A stretch of DNA of 64,000 nucleotides from a bacterium (GTDB lineage Bacteria > Electryoneota > B3-LCP), in contig JAPKYS010000071.1 of the NCBI GenBank assembly GCA_026394195.1, forward strand, positions 1 through 64,000, read 5' to 3'. The translations under genes and the position numbers were made by a program. This document shows, in pieces, positions 6,458 through 16,286 of the stretch (its first letter is position 1; each line of letters starts with the position of its first letter). The notes under the pieces are model-generated. The model had not been told where the DNA came from. It searched no databases and worked only from the letters and a program-made list of their open reading frames with translations.

Positions 6458-8845
6458 TTATGCTTTTGCTACCTCCGCGGTTGCTTCTCTACATGAATCC
6501 TCCAGCGCATATTTTAAGACTTCCTCCATCTCGTGAACGAAAATGAATTGCATCTGCTTTCTGACTTCCGGAGGCGTTTCTTCCAGGTCTTTTTCATTTT
6601 TCCACGGCAGGATCATCCGTTTAATTCCTGCGCGCGACGCCGCCAACACTTTTTCTTTAATCCCACCTACCGGCAGCACCAGACCGCGAAGCGTGATTTC
6701 GCCCGTCATCGCCAGATCAGAGCATACCAGCTTGCCGAGCAGCAGGCTGGTCATGGCGGATAATATGGTTACGCCGGCTGATGGTCCATCCTTGGGAATG
6801 GCTCCGGCAGGAACGTGCACGTGGATATTTTGCGTTTCAAAATCCAAATCCTTTAACCCGAGTTCGTTGGCACGGCTGCGGATGTAGGAAAGCGCTGCCT
6901 GAGCAGACTCTTTCATTACGTCCCCAAGTTGACCCGTCAGAATAAGTTGACCCTTACCCGGCATCCTGGTCGCTTCGATGAAGAGGATATCGCCTCCGGT
7001 AGGCGTCCAGGCGACGCCGGTGGCAATGCCCGGTCTGACAATGCGTTCTGAGGTTTCACTGTAGAATTTGATCGGTCCTAAGACAGTGCGCACCATTTCA
7101 GCATCGACGTCAGCCTTCTGGAGTTCATCAGTGGCAATCTGTTTGGCAACGCCGCGACAGATGGCGGCAATGGCTCTTTCCAGATTGCGAACGCCGGCTT
7201 CACGGGTGTAGCTGCGAATGATCTGCTGCAAGGCTTCATCATTGAAGTTGATCTGTTCCACCGTTAAGCCGTGCTCTTCGATCTGTTTAGGGACCAGGAA
7301 CTTGCGGGCAATAAGCAGCTTCTCTTCTTCGATATAGCCCGGAAGTTCAAGAACCTCCATTCTATCGCGCAAGGCGGGAGGGATGGTATCGGTTACGTTG
7401 GCCGTGGCGATGAACATCACCCGGGAAAGATCGAAGTCGACGTCCAGATAGTGATCCGAAAAACTGAAGTTCTGTTCCGGATCCAAAACCTCAAGCAGCG
7501 CCGAGGATGGGTCTCCTCGAAAGTCCATACCCACCTTGTCGATCTCATCCAGCATAAAAACGGGGTTGCTGGTTCCGGCGCGTTTGATTCCCTGGATGAT
7601 TCTTCCCGGCAAGGCTCCGATGTAGGTTCTGCGATGACCCCGGATTTCTGCTTCATCTCTCAGCCCGCCCAACGAAACCCTCATGAACTTTCTACCGAGA
7701 GCATTGGCAATCGATTTACCCAGGGAAGTCTTGCCGACTCCAGGAGGACCTAAAAAGCAGAGAATGGGACCTTTCATCTCGTTTTTCAACTTGCGGACGG
7801 CCAGATATTCGAGGATGCGCTTTTTGACTTTATCCAACCCGTAGTGGTCTCCATCCAGACTTTCCGCGGCAGCCTTGATATCCAGATTGTCTTCCGTTAA
7901 TTTATTCCAGGGAAGATCCAGCAGCCAATCGAGATAGGTGCGTGAGACCGTGTACTCGGCAGATGAACTGGGCATGCGAGCCAGGCGATCGATTTCCTTG
8001 TCAGCCGTCTTGTGAGCTTCTTCCGGAAGTCCGGCTTTCCCCAAGCGATCCCGTAATTCGCCAATCTCGACACCTTCCTGATCGTCACCCAATTCCTTCT
8101 TTATCGCTTTGAGTTGCTCGCGCAGGAAGTATTCGCGCTGAGATTTGGAGATTTCTCCCTGAACCTCATTCTGGATCTTGGATCCAATCTCCAGTTTCTG
8201 CAGATATTCATTGAGGATAAACGTCGCCCTCTCGAGACGCTTCTGAATGTCTGTCTCTTCGAGAATTTCTTCCTTTTGAGGGGTATCCAGATTCAGAAGG
8301 GAGACCGAAGTATCGATCAAACGCCCCGGGTCCTGAACATTCGCCAGCATCATCAGGTGTTCGCCGCTGATGTTGGGGAGATATTCGCTGATGGATTGTA
8401 CCAGATTGCGCAGATTCAGCACCAGAGCTTCTGCCTGTAATCCTGTCGAAGGGAGGTCTTCCTGCTTTTCGATGACCACCTTCAAATAAGGATCAAACTG
8501 AACGAAATCCAGAACCTTGAAGCGGTGCAGCCCCTGCACGATCACCGATTTGGAATCATCAGGCAGATCGATGATCTTCAAGACCACGGCTAAGGTGCCC
8601 CACTTGTAGAGGTCATCTTCACCGGGATCGTCGACCATCCCCTGCTTCTGAGCGATCACGCCGATGTATTTTGTCCTGCCCTGTATGTCAGCCACCAAAC
8701 GCAGCGATTTTTCCCTTCCCACAGCCAGCGGAATAATCTGGTGAGGGAATAACACGGAATTCCGTAATGGGATAACCGGCAATATTTCCGGCAGCGATTC
8801 GATTTGAGAATTTGTATCTTCGTTTTTCATGGTCTTCGAACTCAT
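6458..8845 (-). CDS. lon: ATP-dependent Lon protease
   Basis: A LonA-type protease. It has the N-terminal substrate-binding LAN domain beginning L-P-V-I-P-L-R-N, a coiled middle part, an AAA+ module with Walker A G-P-P-G-V-G-K-T (near residue 365) and Walker B F-M-L-D-E-I-D-K, and a C-terminal serine protease domain. The catalytic Ser sits in K-D-G-P-S-A-G-V-T (near 687), with the partner Lys in the following G-G-I-K-E-K region. I chose the ATG at 8845 because it has an AGGA upstream and gives a family-like N-terminus. A GTG at 8923 would add 26 atypical residues without a ribosome site. Transcription likely starts from 9090-9118. Confidence 0.96.
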   Translation of the reverse strand: MSSKTMKNEDTNSQIESLPEILPVIPLRNSVLFPHQIIPLAVGREKSLRLVADIQGRTKYIGVIAQKQGMVDDPGEDDLYKWGTLAVVLKIIDLPDDSKSVIVQGLHRFKVLDFVQFDPYLKVVIEKQEDLPSTGLQAEALVLNLRNLVQSISEYLPNISGEHLMMLANVQDPGRLIDTSVSLLNLDTPQKEEILEETDIQKRLERATFILNEYLQKLEIGSKIQNEVQGEISKSQREYFLREQLKAIKKELGDDQEGVEIGELRDRLGKAGLPEEAHKTADKEIDRLARMPSSSAEYTVSRTYLDWLLDLPWNKLTEDNLDIKAAAESLDGDHYGLDKVKKRILEYLAVRKLKNEMKGPILCFLGPPGVGKTSLGKSIANALGRKFMRVSLGGLRDEAEIRGHRRTYIGALPGRIIQGIKRAGTSNPVFMLDEIDKVGMDFRGDPSSALLEVLDPEQNFSFSDHYLDVDFDLSRVMFIATANVTDTIPPALRDRMEVLELPGYIEEEKLLIARKFLVPKQIEEHGLTVEQINFNDEALQQIIRSYTREAGVRNLERAIAAICRGVAKQIATDELQKADVDAEMVRTVLGPIKFYSETSERIVRPGIATGVAWTPTGGDILFIEATRMPGKGQLILTGQLGDVMKESAQAALSYIRSRANELGLKDLDFETQNIHVHVPAGAIPKDGPSAGVTILSAMTSLLLGKLVCSDLAMTGEITLRGLVLPVGGIKEKVLAASRAGIKRMILPWKNEKDLEETPPEVRKQMQFIFVHEMEEVLKYALEDSCREATAEVAKA

Positions 8846-9089
8846 GGCTTGCTTGTCCTGATCCTGACAATCGTTGCTTCGAGTCAGTCTACGTAATTTT
8901 TGGGATAGTTTATTGATTTTCACGCAAGTTCTGTGCCGGGATGAGTTTTACAGGTTATCTGCTGCAATTAGTATTTGTGGCTTCAGTAAATAGCGACGAG
9001 TTGTCTGTATAATCTGTCATTATGGCAGAATATCTATTCTTCTGACCAGACCTGGTTGATTATTAAGATATATACGACTGCGACCAGAA

Positions 9090-9118
9090 AATATATCCCG
9101 CAATACTCTCAGAATCAA
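9090..9118 (-). promoter_or_regulatory. Likely promoter of lon
   Basis: Minus strand TTGATT (9118-9113), 17-base spacer, TATATT (9095-9090). The implied leader is about 240 bases to the ATG at 8845. No HrcA-type CIRCE dyad or sigma-32 box was seen in 8846-9278. The rest of that stretch holds only a GGGGCGACCC-type repeat near 9262. Confidence 0.6.
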
Positions 9119-9278
9119 GGAAAATTACCACTTTTCCGGTGTCAGCAGCAGGCAAGGTCAATCGTGTGGTCTTCTATGTGGCGTCATCTTTGACATAAAA
9201 TATCAGCAAGCGGAAAGCTTAATGGCAGTTAGCCAGATACCTTAACTTCCTTAGGGGGCAGGGGCGACCCTGACTATA

Positions 9279-10394
9279 CTACGTACGTAGGGGCACAGCA
9301 TGCTGTGCCCAGTGCCCACTGATAATGGAAATTAGATCCTCTGCCACTACGTCCGCACCGTTACAATCCATCGGTGGTGGAAATGGCTGCTTTTTCAGCT
9401 CAGCGTACGCTTCCAACCAACGTCCCGACTGCAAATCTGCGGGAGCGATTTCAATCGCCGGGATGAAGGCTTTCATCTGGTCCACCAGGATGGGAAATTC
9501 ACGGAAGTGTCCGCGCTGAGTGTACAGCATGGCGGTCCGATTGGCGATACATTCCGAAACGATCCCATACCCGGGCTTGGATATCACGACGTCGACTGCA
9601 GCGACCAGGTCGCAGTAGCGCAGCCCGGAGCGGATCAACCATCGGTTGGTTAGATATTTGAAAGGTGGTCCCGGGTCGGCTTGAGGCTCAGTGCAGATCA
9701 GCTTGACTTGCTGCTGCCTCTGCAACTTTCGTATTGACAACGGATGCCCGCCAAAGGAGAAGAGTGCGACCTCAGCGTTTTCTTCCAGCCCCAATCTATG
9801 GCGTATCTCATCTTTGCTCAACCGCGATCGGCGCGCTACCAAGGGGATATCGACGATCTGCCTGAAGGCGTCGAACCCACCGTGGAAGGGTAGCCGAAAA
9901 ACGCCCTCCGCCAGAGAATAGGCGCGGCGAATGCGTTCGATGTGAACTTCAAGGTGCGGGAATTCATCCAGGTAGGCTGCATAGATCCAATCCCAGGAGA
10001 AATTGCTCAATCCCCAGGCTGGGACTCCTGCCTGAGTAGCAGCCTCAAAGGCGAGGAAGGGGAGATCGACCAGCACCAGACTGACAGCAGCTTTTCTCAA
10101 TGCCTCCGCTTCCCTTGAAATCAGGCTCTCGGATTCGGTTGCCAGATGGTCCAGATCAGTTAGAGTCCCTAATAGATCCATTTGCAGGCTGTCAATCTGC
10201 CGGATACCGGCATCGAGACGCGCAGCCCGGCGGATAATCCGGGGATGTTCCTGACCGGCGAAAAAACTGTCCGGCGCAGACGAAATGAAGTAGACCTTTA
10301 GTTCGGCATTCTGCTCAACCAAAGTTTGCGCGATTTCGTATGATCTGGAAGCGTGGCCATATCCGTGTGCCGTGGTGTAGATGGCGATGTTCAT
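9279..10394 (-). CDS. GT-B fold glycosyltransferase-like protein
   Basis: The 371-residue protein begins M-N-I-A-I-Y-T-T-A-H-G-Y-G-H-A-S-R-S. This G-x-G-H-x-x-R nucleotide-sugar loop resembles MurG/GT28-type enzymes and the N-terminal half of L-arabinokinases. The C-terminal half has the donor-site pattern K-P-G-Y-G-I-V-S-E-C and a following T-A-M-L-Y. It probably transfers or binds a nucleotide sugar; the acceptor is unknown. The ATG at 10394 has AGGGA six bases upstream, which favours it over an upstream start at 10466. The last ten residues are encoded by a dispersed palindromic repeat (9285-9310), so the original C-terminus may have been replaced. Confidence 0.8.
   Translation of the reverse strand: MNIAIYTTAHGYGHASRSYEIAQTLVEQNAELKVYFISSAPDSFFAGQEHPRIIRRAARLDAGIRQIDSLQMDLLGTLTDLDHLATESESLISREAEALRKAAVSLVLVDLPFLAFEAATQAGVPAWGLSNFSWDWIYAAYLDEFPHLEVHIERIRRAYSLAEGVFRLPFHGGFDAFRQIVDIPLVARRSRLSKDEIRHRLGLEENAEVALFSFGGHPLSIRKLQRQQQVKLICTEPQADPGPPFKYLTNRWLIRSGLRYCDLVAAVDVVISKPGYGIVSECIANRTAMLYTQRGHFREFPILVDQMKAFIPAIEIAPADLQSGRWLEAYAELKKQPFPPPMDCNGADVVAEDLISIISGHWAQHAVPLRT
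9285..9312. repeat. Palindromic repeat overlapping a gene end
   Basis: GTAGGGGCACAGCATGCTG continues into TGCCC to form a near-perfect palindrome. The same unit, with GCG in place of ACA, lies directly after hypD at 28590-28611. Here it supplies the last codons of the glycosyltransferase gene. Confidence 0.7.
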
Positions 10395-10514
10395 TCGATT
10401 CCCTGCTAATGCCCAGCGGTTGATTGTGATAAATATAGGTTCTCCTGCATCCAAAGCCAACCTCAACCGTATAAAAGATGAGGTATCCGCCTGCCTTCTG
10501 TATGCAGAATTTGC

Positions 10515-10543
10515 TTGCGCTTGTTGAAAAAATTTGTTATAAT
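10515..10543 (+). promoter_or_regulatory. Promoter of the C25-like protease gene
   Basis: TTGCGC (10515-10520), 17-base spacer, perfect TATAAT (10538-10543). The start is predicted near 10550, with a leader of about 75 bases before the ATG at 10624, which has GAGGAT upstream. Confidence 0.65.
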
Positions 10544-10623
10544 TAATACTAGCTTAAAATGAGGCGTCCGGTAAGCTCGCCGGATACAGTTTCTCGACTA
10601 CGCTCACAACCACAGAGGATACT

Positions 10624-13600
10624 ATGAATCTGTCGAAATACGCCATCGCGCTGCTGACACTGGGTCTCCTTTTCAGCTGCGCCTTTGCTGCCGCTACCTG
10701 GCAGGGGCAGCCCCCCTCCGCTCCGGGTACACCTTGGACTATCGAGGTACTCTCCAGCGATCCTTCCAGCACCCACCTCATCATTGAATGTCCCGGGTTT
10801 TGGATTGAACCGGTACAACAGAACGGCGAGACCCGCACGCAGGTAACGCTGCCGAAGTCCGGTGCGACCGCACAAGTAGGCTTGCCAGAACTGCCGGCAA
10901 TCAGCCGTTTCTTCGCGACTCCCGATGACCGGGACGCAGAGGTCATCATACATTCGCTGACTACTCTTGACTTCCCCTGCTCCGATCCCTATCTAGCAGA
11001 ACCGGTGGACCTCAATAACCCGAATATCATGGCACAATCACCTCCCTCCAGCAATATCTACCCCGAAAACTGGTCGAAGGTGCAATCCGCGGGTATTATG
11101 AAGGACCAGCGCCTGGCTCCCGTGAACTTCTACCCCATAAGGTACGATTATCAACATTCCAAATTGATCCTGGCAACGCGCCTGGAGGTGGAAGTTCGTA
11201 CCACTAAACCGGCACTGTCTAACTTGAAGACCTACCATAACCGTACCTCCGAAGCCTTTGAGCCACTTTACGAATCCCTGGTGGCCAATCGCGGTGCCTT
11301 GAATACCGCCACGCCGCTCTATGGTGAAGGTCCCCGCGGCAAGTATATGATCGTGCTTGACGATCAGTATCTCAGTAACGCGTTTTTCGACCAGTTCGTA
11401 ACCTGGAAAAAACAGTTGGGATACCAGGTTCTAGTGAAGCCGCTCTCGCAAACTGGATATACACGAGATCTGATTAAAGAGGCTGTAACCGAAGAGTACT
11501 TCAAAGGTGACGCGCCGCTGGATTATTTGCTTTTGATTGGCGATAATGACGGCCCCGGCGCCATCCCGGCATTTACCGCCGTCAAACCAGGCGGCACCGA
11601 GTACGATGTGACGGACCACACGTATTCTTTGATGGAGGGTTTGGATTACTTCCCCGACGTCATGGTCGGTCGAATTTCAATCCGTTCGGATCTCGAATTG
11701 TCGATCGCATTGAAAAAAGAACTGACCTATCAGAAGACGCCCTATATGACCGATCCATCCTGGTTCAAACATGCATTGGTGGTGGCAGGAAACTATTCGG
11801 ATCAGGGAGCCACGCCTATAACCCCCGTTTGGACCAGCCTCTGGCTGGTGGATAAATTATGGGCATATGGGTATGATCAGGTCGATACCGTGCTCTACTG
11901 GGGACCCGGTAATCCCAGTCCGGACCCCAGCGAGATTGTGAGCATCATCAACGGTGGTGTAAGTCTGGTCGCTTATCGCGGCTGGGCTGATGCCGATGGT
12001 TGGCAGAATCCGCAGTTCAAGAGAGCCAATATCAGTCAACTCTCCAATGGACCGCGGTTACCGATTGTAGTAAGCATCGTCTGCAACACCGGAGACTTCG
12101 GAAATACAACTTACGAACCCTGCTTCGGTGAATACTGGCTGCGAGCGGGTGACAGCCCGAATTCCCTGAAAGGCGGCGCAGCATTCTTCGGGCCTTCCGA
12201 CCTGCACACTAATACCAAATGGAACAATGCCATGTACGCCGGTTTCTTCGAAGGCATGCTGGAAGAAAACCTCTATCGCATGAGCCAGGCGGCGTTGCGT
12301 TCCAAGTTTGAACTTTACTACGGCTTTCCTGAAAACACCGGTACGGGTGACTATGCCGAATTCTACTTCCATGTCTACAACATCCTCGGCGACCCGGAAC
12401 TGCCCATGTGGTCGGACATACCTGCTCAGATCACACTCCAGGCTCCTGCTCAACTCGCCCCCGGGCGGCAGATGGTCACCGCAACACTCAAGCGACCTGA
12501 TGGTTCTCCCTTGGCAGGCGCTTATGTCTCTTTCTATCAGAATGGGGAGGTTCTGACTGGCGGAGTCAGCGGGGCGGACGGCAGTATGGCGGTGGAACTG
12601 ACCGCAGCAGCAAGCGGAGACGTCACGGTGACCGCCTCCAAGCAAAACTTCATCCCCAAGCAAATAATTATGGGGATACAACCCGGAGACCTTCCTGTTG
12701 GAATCGAGTCGCTAACCGTCGGCGGCGACGGGATCGCTAATCCCGGCGAATCAGTAGATTTCACCATCTCGCTGAAGAATTACGCTTTGGTGAGCATCTC
12801 GAACCTGACCGCCGCGCTCGCCGAGACTGATCCCTACCTGACCTTGACTACGGATACATCCATCATCGGAAGCATTGATCCTTCTGCCGTCGTTCCAGCG
12901 CTCTTCCGGTTTGACGTTGCCGCCAATTGTCCCAATAGTCACGTAGTGGAATTCACGCTGAACCTCACCGACGGTTCCGCCAATACCAAGGAGATCAAAT
13001 TCGTTCTGCCGTTGGCGGGTTGGCAATTCTTCCCGGCAGGTTACTCGGTTCTCAGCGGATCGCTTAATCCGGGCGGACAGCCGCAACTGCGCCTGAACAT
13101 CCACAACGGAGGCACGCTTCCAGCCCAGAGTATCATCGGTGTGCTGACCTGCAGTGACGGAGCTGTAACCATCCAGAATGGACAATCGACCTATCCTGTC
13201 ATGCTCCCCGGAACGACCGCAGCTAATATTTCGGCATTCACGTTACAAATCAGCTCAACCGCAGTCGTAGGACGCCAGGTGATTCTCGATCTGACGTTGA
13301 CCACCGGCAATTTCACTCAAAAAATCAGTTTCCCGGTGCAGTTAGGGCAGCCCTCAACGACCGATCCTCTTGGACCTGATTCCTATGGGTATTACGCTTA
13401 CGATAATACCGATACGCAATACTCTCCCGCACCCGATTACAGCTGGATCGAATTGGACTCCGCCTTTGCAGGCACATTCGACACCCATTATAGTCTGGGA
13501 GATGACTCCTCAACTATCATCCACCTGCCCTTCCCATTCACGTTTTATGGAGCGGACTATGATTCGCTGACCATCTGCTCCAACGGTTGGGTATCGTTGC

Positions 13601-14367
13601 TGCCAACCTGGATGGCAGAATTCCGAAATTGGAATTTCCCCTCGGGGCTGGGACCACCCACCATGATCGCTCCTTTCTGGGATGATCTGAAGGTGGATAC
13701 CCGAATTTCCACCGCCATCGACGTCTTTTCGAGGTACGATGTCGCGGAGGGCCGCTTTGTGATCGAATGGAGTCGAACTGTAAATCGTTTTAATTACAGT
13801 CAGGGTGTGACCTACTGGAAAAATGAAACATTCGAGATTATAATGCTCGACCCCGCCGTCCATGCAACACCCACCGGTGACGGGGAAATCATCTTTCAAT
13901 ACTGGGAAGTCCATGACGTGGATAGTGACAACAACTACGCCACCGTTGGTATTGAGGATGAAGGGCATCTCCGGGGTTTGCAGTACACCTACTCCAACGA
14001 TCTTGCGCCTGCTGCAGCGCCACTTGAGAGCGGCAGAGCCATCAAGATCACGACTGTTCCACCCGATAGCTATGATGGAGGACTGGGATCGGGTGGTGAC
14101 CTGACCAGCGTCCGACTGCTTACCCCGCAGCCCAATCCGGCTAATCCCACGACCCAATTGCAGTTCGTTCTGCCATCTTCAGGCAATGTCCGGCTCGAAT
14201 TATTCAACACCCTGGGAAGCCGCGTGGCTCTGCTGGTTAATGGAGCATTAAATCAGGGCGAACACCGTATCACCTTGGATGGAAGCAGCCTGAGCTCAGG
14301 CGTCTATTTCGTAGCGCTGCGCTTTGAAGGAGTGACCCGGCTGCAGAAAGTGCTGATACTGAAATAA
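10624..14367 (+). CDS. Secreted gingipain-like (peptidase C25) protein with type IX sorting domain
   Basis: A 1247-residue exported protein. A signal peptide covers residues 1-23. A propeptide-like region follows, then a C25-type caspase-fold domain (about 230-590), Ig-like/Peg-type beta domains (600-900), and a beta domain with the P-F-P-F-x-F-Y-G...S-N-G-W pattern (about 930-1130). The last 80 residues form a type A T9SS sorting domain: Q-P-N-P-A-N-P, the L-G-S-R-V turn, S-S-G-V-Y-F, and K-V-L-I-L-K. The nucleophile position is kept (C487 in I-V-C-N-T-G-D-F). The catalytic His of gingipains (G-H-G) is replaced by Trp (Y-R-G-W454), exactly 33 residues before the Cys as in RgpB. It may be an inactive or altered protease with an adhesive role. 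Confidence 0.88.
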   Translation: MNLSKYAIALLTLGLLFSCAFAAATWQGQPPSAPGTPWTIEVLSSDPSSTHLIIECPGFWIEPVQQNGETRTQVTLPKSGATAQVGLPELPAISRFFATPDDRDAEVIIHSLTTLDFPCSDPYLAEPVDLNNPNIMAQSPPSSNIYPENWSKVQSAGIMKDQRLAPVNFYPIRYDYQHSKLILATRLEVEVRTTKPALSNLKTYHNRTSEAFEPLYESLVANRGALNTATPLYGEGPRGKYMIVLDDQYLSNAFFDQFVTWKKQLGYQVLVKPLSQTGYTRDLIKEAVTEEYFKGDAPLDYLLLIGDNDGPGAIPAFTAVKPGGTEYDVTDHTYSLMEGLDYFPDVMVGRISIRSDLELSIALKKELTYQKTPYMTDPSWFKHALVVAGNYSDQGATPITPVWTSLWLVDKLWAYGYDQVDTVLYWGPGNPSPDPSEIVSIINGGVSLVAYRGWADADGWQNPQFKRANISQLSNGPRLPIVVSIVCNTGDFGNTTYEPCFGEYWLRAGDSPNSLKGGAAFFGPSDLHTNTKWNNAMYAGFFEGMLEENLYRMSQAALRSKFELYYGFPENTGTGDYAEFYFHVYNILGDPELPMWSDIPAQITLQAPAQLAPGRQMVTATLKRPDGSPLAGAYVSFYQNGEVLTGGVSGADGSMAVELTAAASGDVTVTASKQNFIPKQIIMGIQPGDLPVGIESLTVGGDGIANPGESVDFTISLKNYALVSISNLTAALAETDPYLTLTTDTSIIGSIDPSAVVPALFRFDVAANCPNSHVVEFTLNLTDGSANTKEIKFVLPLAGWQFFPAGYSVLSGSLNPGGQPQLRLNIHNGGTLPAQSIIGVLTCSDGAVTIQNGQSTYPVMLPGTTAANISAFTLQISSTAVVGRQVILDLTLTTGNFTQKISFPVQLGQPSTTDPLGPDSYGYYAYDNTDTQYSPAPDYSWIELDSAFAGTFDTHYSLGDDSSTIIHLPFPFTFYGADYDSLTICSNGWVSLLPTWMAEFRNWNFPSGLGPPTMIAPFWDDLKVDTRISTAIDVFSRYDVAEGRFVIEWSRTVNRFNYSQGVTYWKNETFEIIMLDPAVHATPTGDGEIIFQYWEVHDVDSDNNYATVGIEDEGHLRGLQYTYSNDLAPAAAPLESGRAIKITTVPPDSYDGGLGSGGDLTSVRLLTPQPNPANPTTQLQFVLPSSGNVRLELFNTLGSRVALLVNGALNQGEHRITLDGSSLSSGVYFVALRFEGVTRLQKVLILK

Positions 14368-14506
14368 ATCGATAAAATTCAAACGCTGGTAATCGGGGTC
14401 AGCGATGACCCCGGTTACACTGGCGCGTATGACCTCTGGTAACATTCCTACAAGCAATAACTACAATAACCGATCATCGAAAAGATTGCTGATCTAAATA
14501 TCTGAA
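14368..14506. other. Intergenic stretch with a GGGGTCAGCGATGACCCC hairpin
   Basis: The dyad GGGGTCA...TGACCCC at 14394-14411 lies 27 bases after the protease stop and could stop transcription, but it has no U-tract. The same unit recurs at about 31998-32015. No promoter was recognised for the rhomboid gene. Confidence 0.4.
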
Positions 14507-15346
14507 ATGTACAGAGAGAATCGATCAACGCAATTGAGCTTCGGGAGTTCTTGGACTCCCGCAGTAAGAGCGCTGATCATAACCAACGCAGCGATTTATT
14601 TCGCGCAGGAATATCTGGGTTTCCCCAGCACCCGGCTGTTTGGACTGGTCCCCTACAAAGTTTTACATGAGGGGGCCGTCTGGCAGTTGGTAACCTACAT
14701 GTTCCTGCACGGCGGCCTTATGCACGTCGGCTTCAATATGCTGGCGTTGTGGATGTTCGGCGCCCAATTGGAACGCGTCTGGGGCACTCGGGAATTTGTG
14801 CGCTACTACTTGATAACCGGCATCGGCGCAGGCTTGATCAACCTCGCTTTTACGCCCAATTCCATCATCCCTACCATCGGCGCATCCGGAGCGATCTTCG
14901 GGCTGCTGTTGGCTTACGGTGTGCTCTTCCCGAACAATATTATCATGATCTACTTCATCATTCCGATGAAGGCAAAATACTTTGTGGCGCTCTTCGCTCT
15001 TTTGGAATTCCTGATGATGCGGTCCTCTCCCTTGGATGGCGTCGCCCACTTTGCCCATTTAGGAGGCATCGCAGTTGGTTATTTATACCTGAAGGGAAAA
15101 CCACTGGCACAAACCCTTTTTAGTCGTGCCTCGCAACAGGTTGAAGAACATAAGGAAGCCAAACAGATCCAACTGCACGCGCAGCACCTGGCGGACGTCC
15201 AATCCATTCGCTCTGAAGTCGATTACCTGCTGGGGCGTGTCAGTCGTGTCGGATTTGAAAATCTGACTTCGGATGAAAAATCCCGCCTCGAAGAAGCCAG
15301 CCGCATGCTGCGGCTCTACGATGAACGAGCCGAGGATTTAAACTGA
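14507..15346 (+). CDS. Rhomboid family intramembrane serine protease
   Basis: A 279-residue protein with six hydrophobic segments over the first 200 residues and a soluble, charged C-terminal tail. The catalytic pair is visible: Ser127 in G-A-S-G-A-I-F-G and His184 in H-F-A-H-L-G-G. The W-R motif of loop 1 is present in diverged form as Q-L-E-R-V-W-G-T-R-E-F. It cleaves transmembrane helices within the inner membrane; substrates are unknown. The C-terminal 80 residues form a helical cytoplasmic extension. A hairpin terminator follows at 15364-15427. Confidence 0.93.
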   Translation: MYRENRSTQLSFGSSWTPAVRALIITNAAIYFAQEYLGFPSTRLFGLVPYKVLHEGAVWQLVTYMFLHGGLMHVGFNMLALWMFGAQLERVWGTREFVRYYLITGIGAGLINLAFTPNSIIPTIGASGAIFGLLLAYGVLFPNNIIMIYFIIPMKAKYFVALFALLEFLMMRSSPLDGVAHFAHLGGIAVGYLYLKGKPLAQTLFSRASQQVEEHKEAKQIQLHAQHLADVQSIRSEVDYLLGRVSRVGFENLTSDEKSRLEEASRMLRLYDERAEDLN

Positions 15347-15363
15347 GCTATCAGATTCAAATG

Positions 15364-15427
15364 AACCGGAAGTCAGAGAGAGCCCTATTTCCCAATACCC
15401 CCTCTCTGATTTCCGGTTTGTTGTTGA
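15364..15427 (+). terminator. Hairpin terminator after the rhomboid gene
   Basis: A 17-base arm at 15364-15380 pairs with 15402-15418 (AACCGGAA...TTCCGGTT, one G-U pair, then TCAGAGAG/CTCTCTGA). The loop is 21 bases, followed by TTTGTTGTTG. The long stem is convincing; the U-tract is only fair. Confidence 0.6.
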
Positions 15428-15440
15428 AAGGTTGCTGATT

Positions 15441-16286
15441 ATGCTTCGATTTGAAAATGTCAAAAAGTCATTCGGTAAGACGGTCGCGGTAGCCGGACTC
15501 TCCTTAGAAGTCAATCAAGGGGAAATATTCGGATTGTTGGGTCCAAACGGCGCTGGTAAAACCACCTCAGTGAACCTGGCAATCGGCTTATTGCAGCCCG
15601 ACGTCGGTACGATTGAAATCGTCGGCGCAGGCGCGCCGACTGCGCCGCTGGTAAGGTCTCGCATCGGCATCGCGCCGCAGGCGTTGGCGCTGTATGAAGA
15701 TCTTAGCGGTCAGGAGAACCTTGCTTTCTTCGGTCAACTGCAGGGTTTGTCGGGCGCTCACCTGAAAGATCGCGTCAAATGGGCGTTGGATTTTGTCCAG
15801 CTTTATGATCGCCGCAAGGATCGGGTGAAAGCCTATTCCGGAGGGATGAAGCGCAGGTTGAACCTCGCAGCCGCGCTGATCCATAACCCGCCATTACTAC
15901 TGCTTGATGAACCCACAGCAGGTGTCGACCCTCAGTCTCGCAATGCCATCTATGAAAACATTCTGAATCTGCGTAAAGAAGGGCATACCATCGTCTATAC
16001 GACCCATTACATGGAAGAAGCCCAGCGGTTGTGCGACCGGGTAGGAATTATTGATCAGGGTAAAATGCTGGCTCTGGATACCGTATCAAATCTGATTGAA
16101 CAATTCGGTGGCAAGGACCTTGCCATTGCTGAAACCGCCGAAGGGGAGATTCGTATCGAGACCGAAAATCCGGTCGCAGAACTGGAAAAGCTGCGGCAGA
16201 GTGATCGTTTGATCCGCTTCAGAGTCGACCGACCCAGTTTGGAAAGCGTTTTTCTTAATTTGACCGGAAGAAAGTTGAGGGATTGA
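15441..16286 (+). CDS. ABC transporter ATP-binding protein
   Basis: A 281-residue ATPase of an ABC-2 type exporter. Walker A is G-P-N-G-A-G-K-T, the signature is Y-S-G-G-M-K-R-R, Walker B is L-L-L-L-D-E-P-T, and the H-loop is T-T-H-Y. The 60-residue C-terminal domain is typical of drug or lipid exporters of the CcmA/NatA class. I chose the ATG at 15441 because GAAAGG lies nine bases upstream; an in-frame TTG at 15432 is less likely. The stop overlaps the permease start (TGATG), so the two are translationally coupled. Confidence 0.95.
   Translation: MLRFENVKKSFGKTVAVAGLSLEVNQGEIFGLLGPNGAGKTTSVNLAIGLLQPDVGTIEIVGAGAPTAPLVRSRIGIAPQALALYEDLSGQENLAFFGQLQGLSGAHLKDRVKWALDFVQLYDRRKDRVKAYSGGMKRRLNLAAALIHNPPLLLLDEPTAGVDPQSRNAIYENILNLRKEGHTIVYTTHYMEEAQRLCDRVGIIDQGKMLALDTVSNLIEQFGGKDLAIAETAEGEIRIETENPVAELEKLRQSDRLIRFRVDRPSLESVFLNLTGRKLRD

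Noticed and set aside
12058..12681. Antisense frame inside the C25-like gene
   Set aside because: Shadow of the plus-strand protease; no family features.
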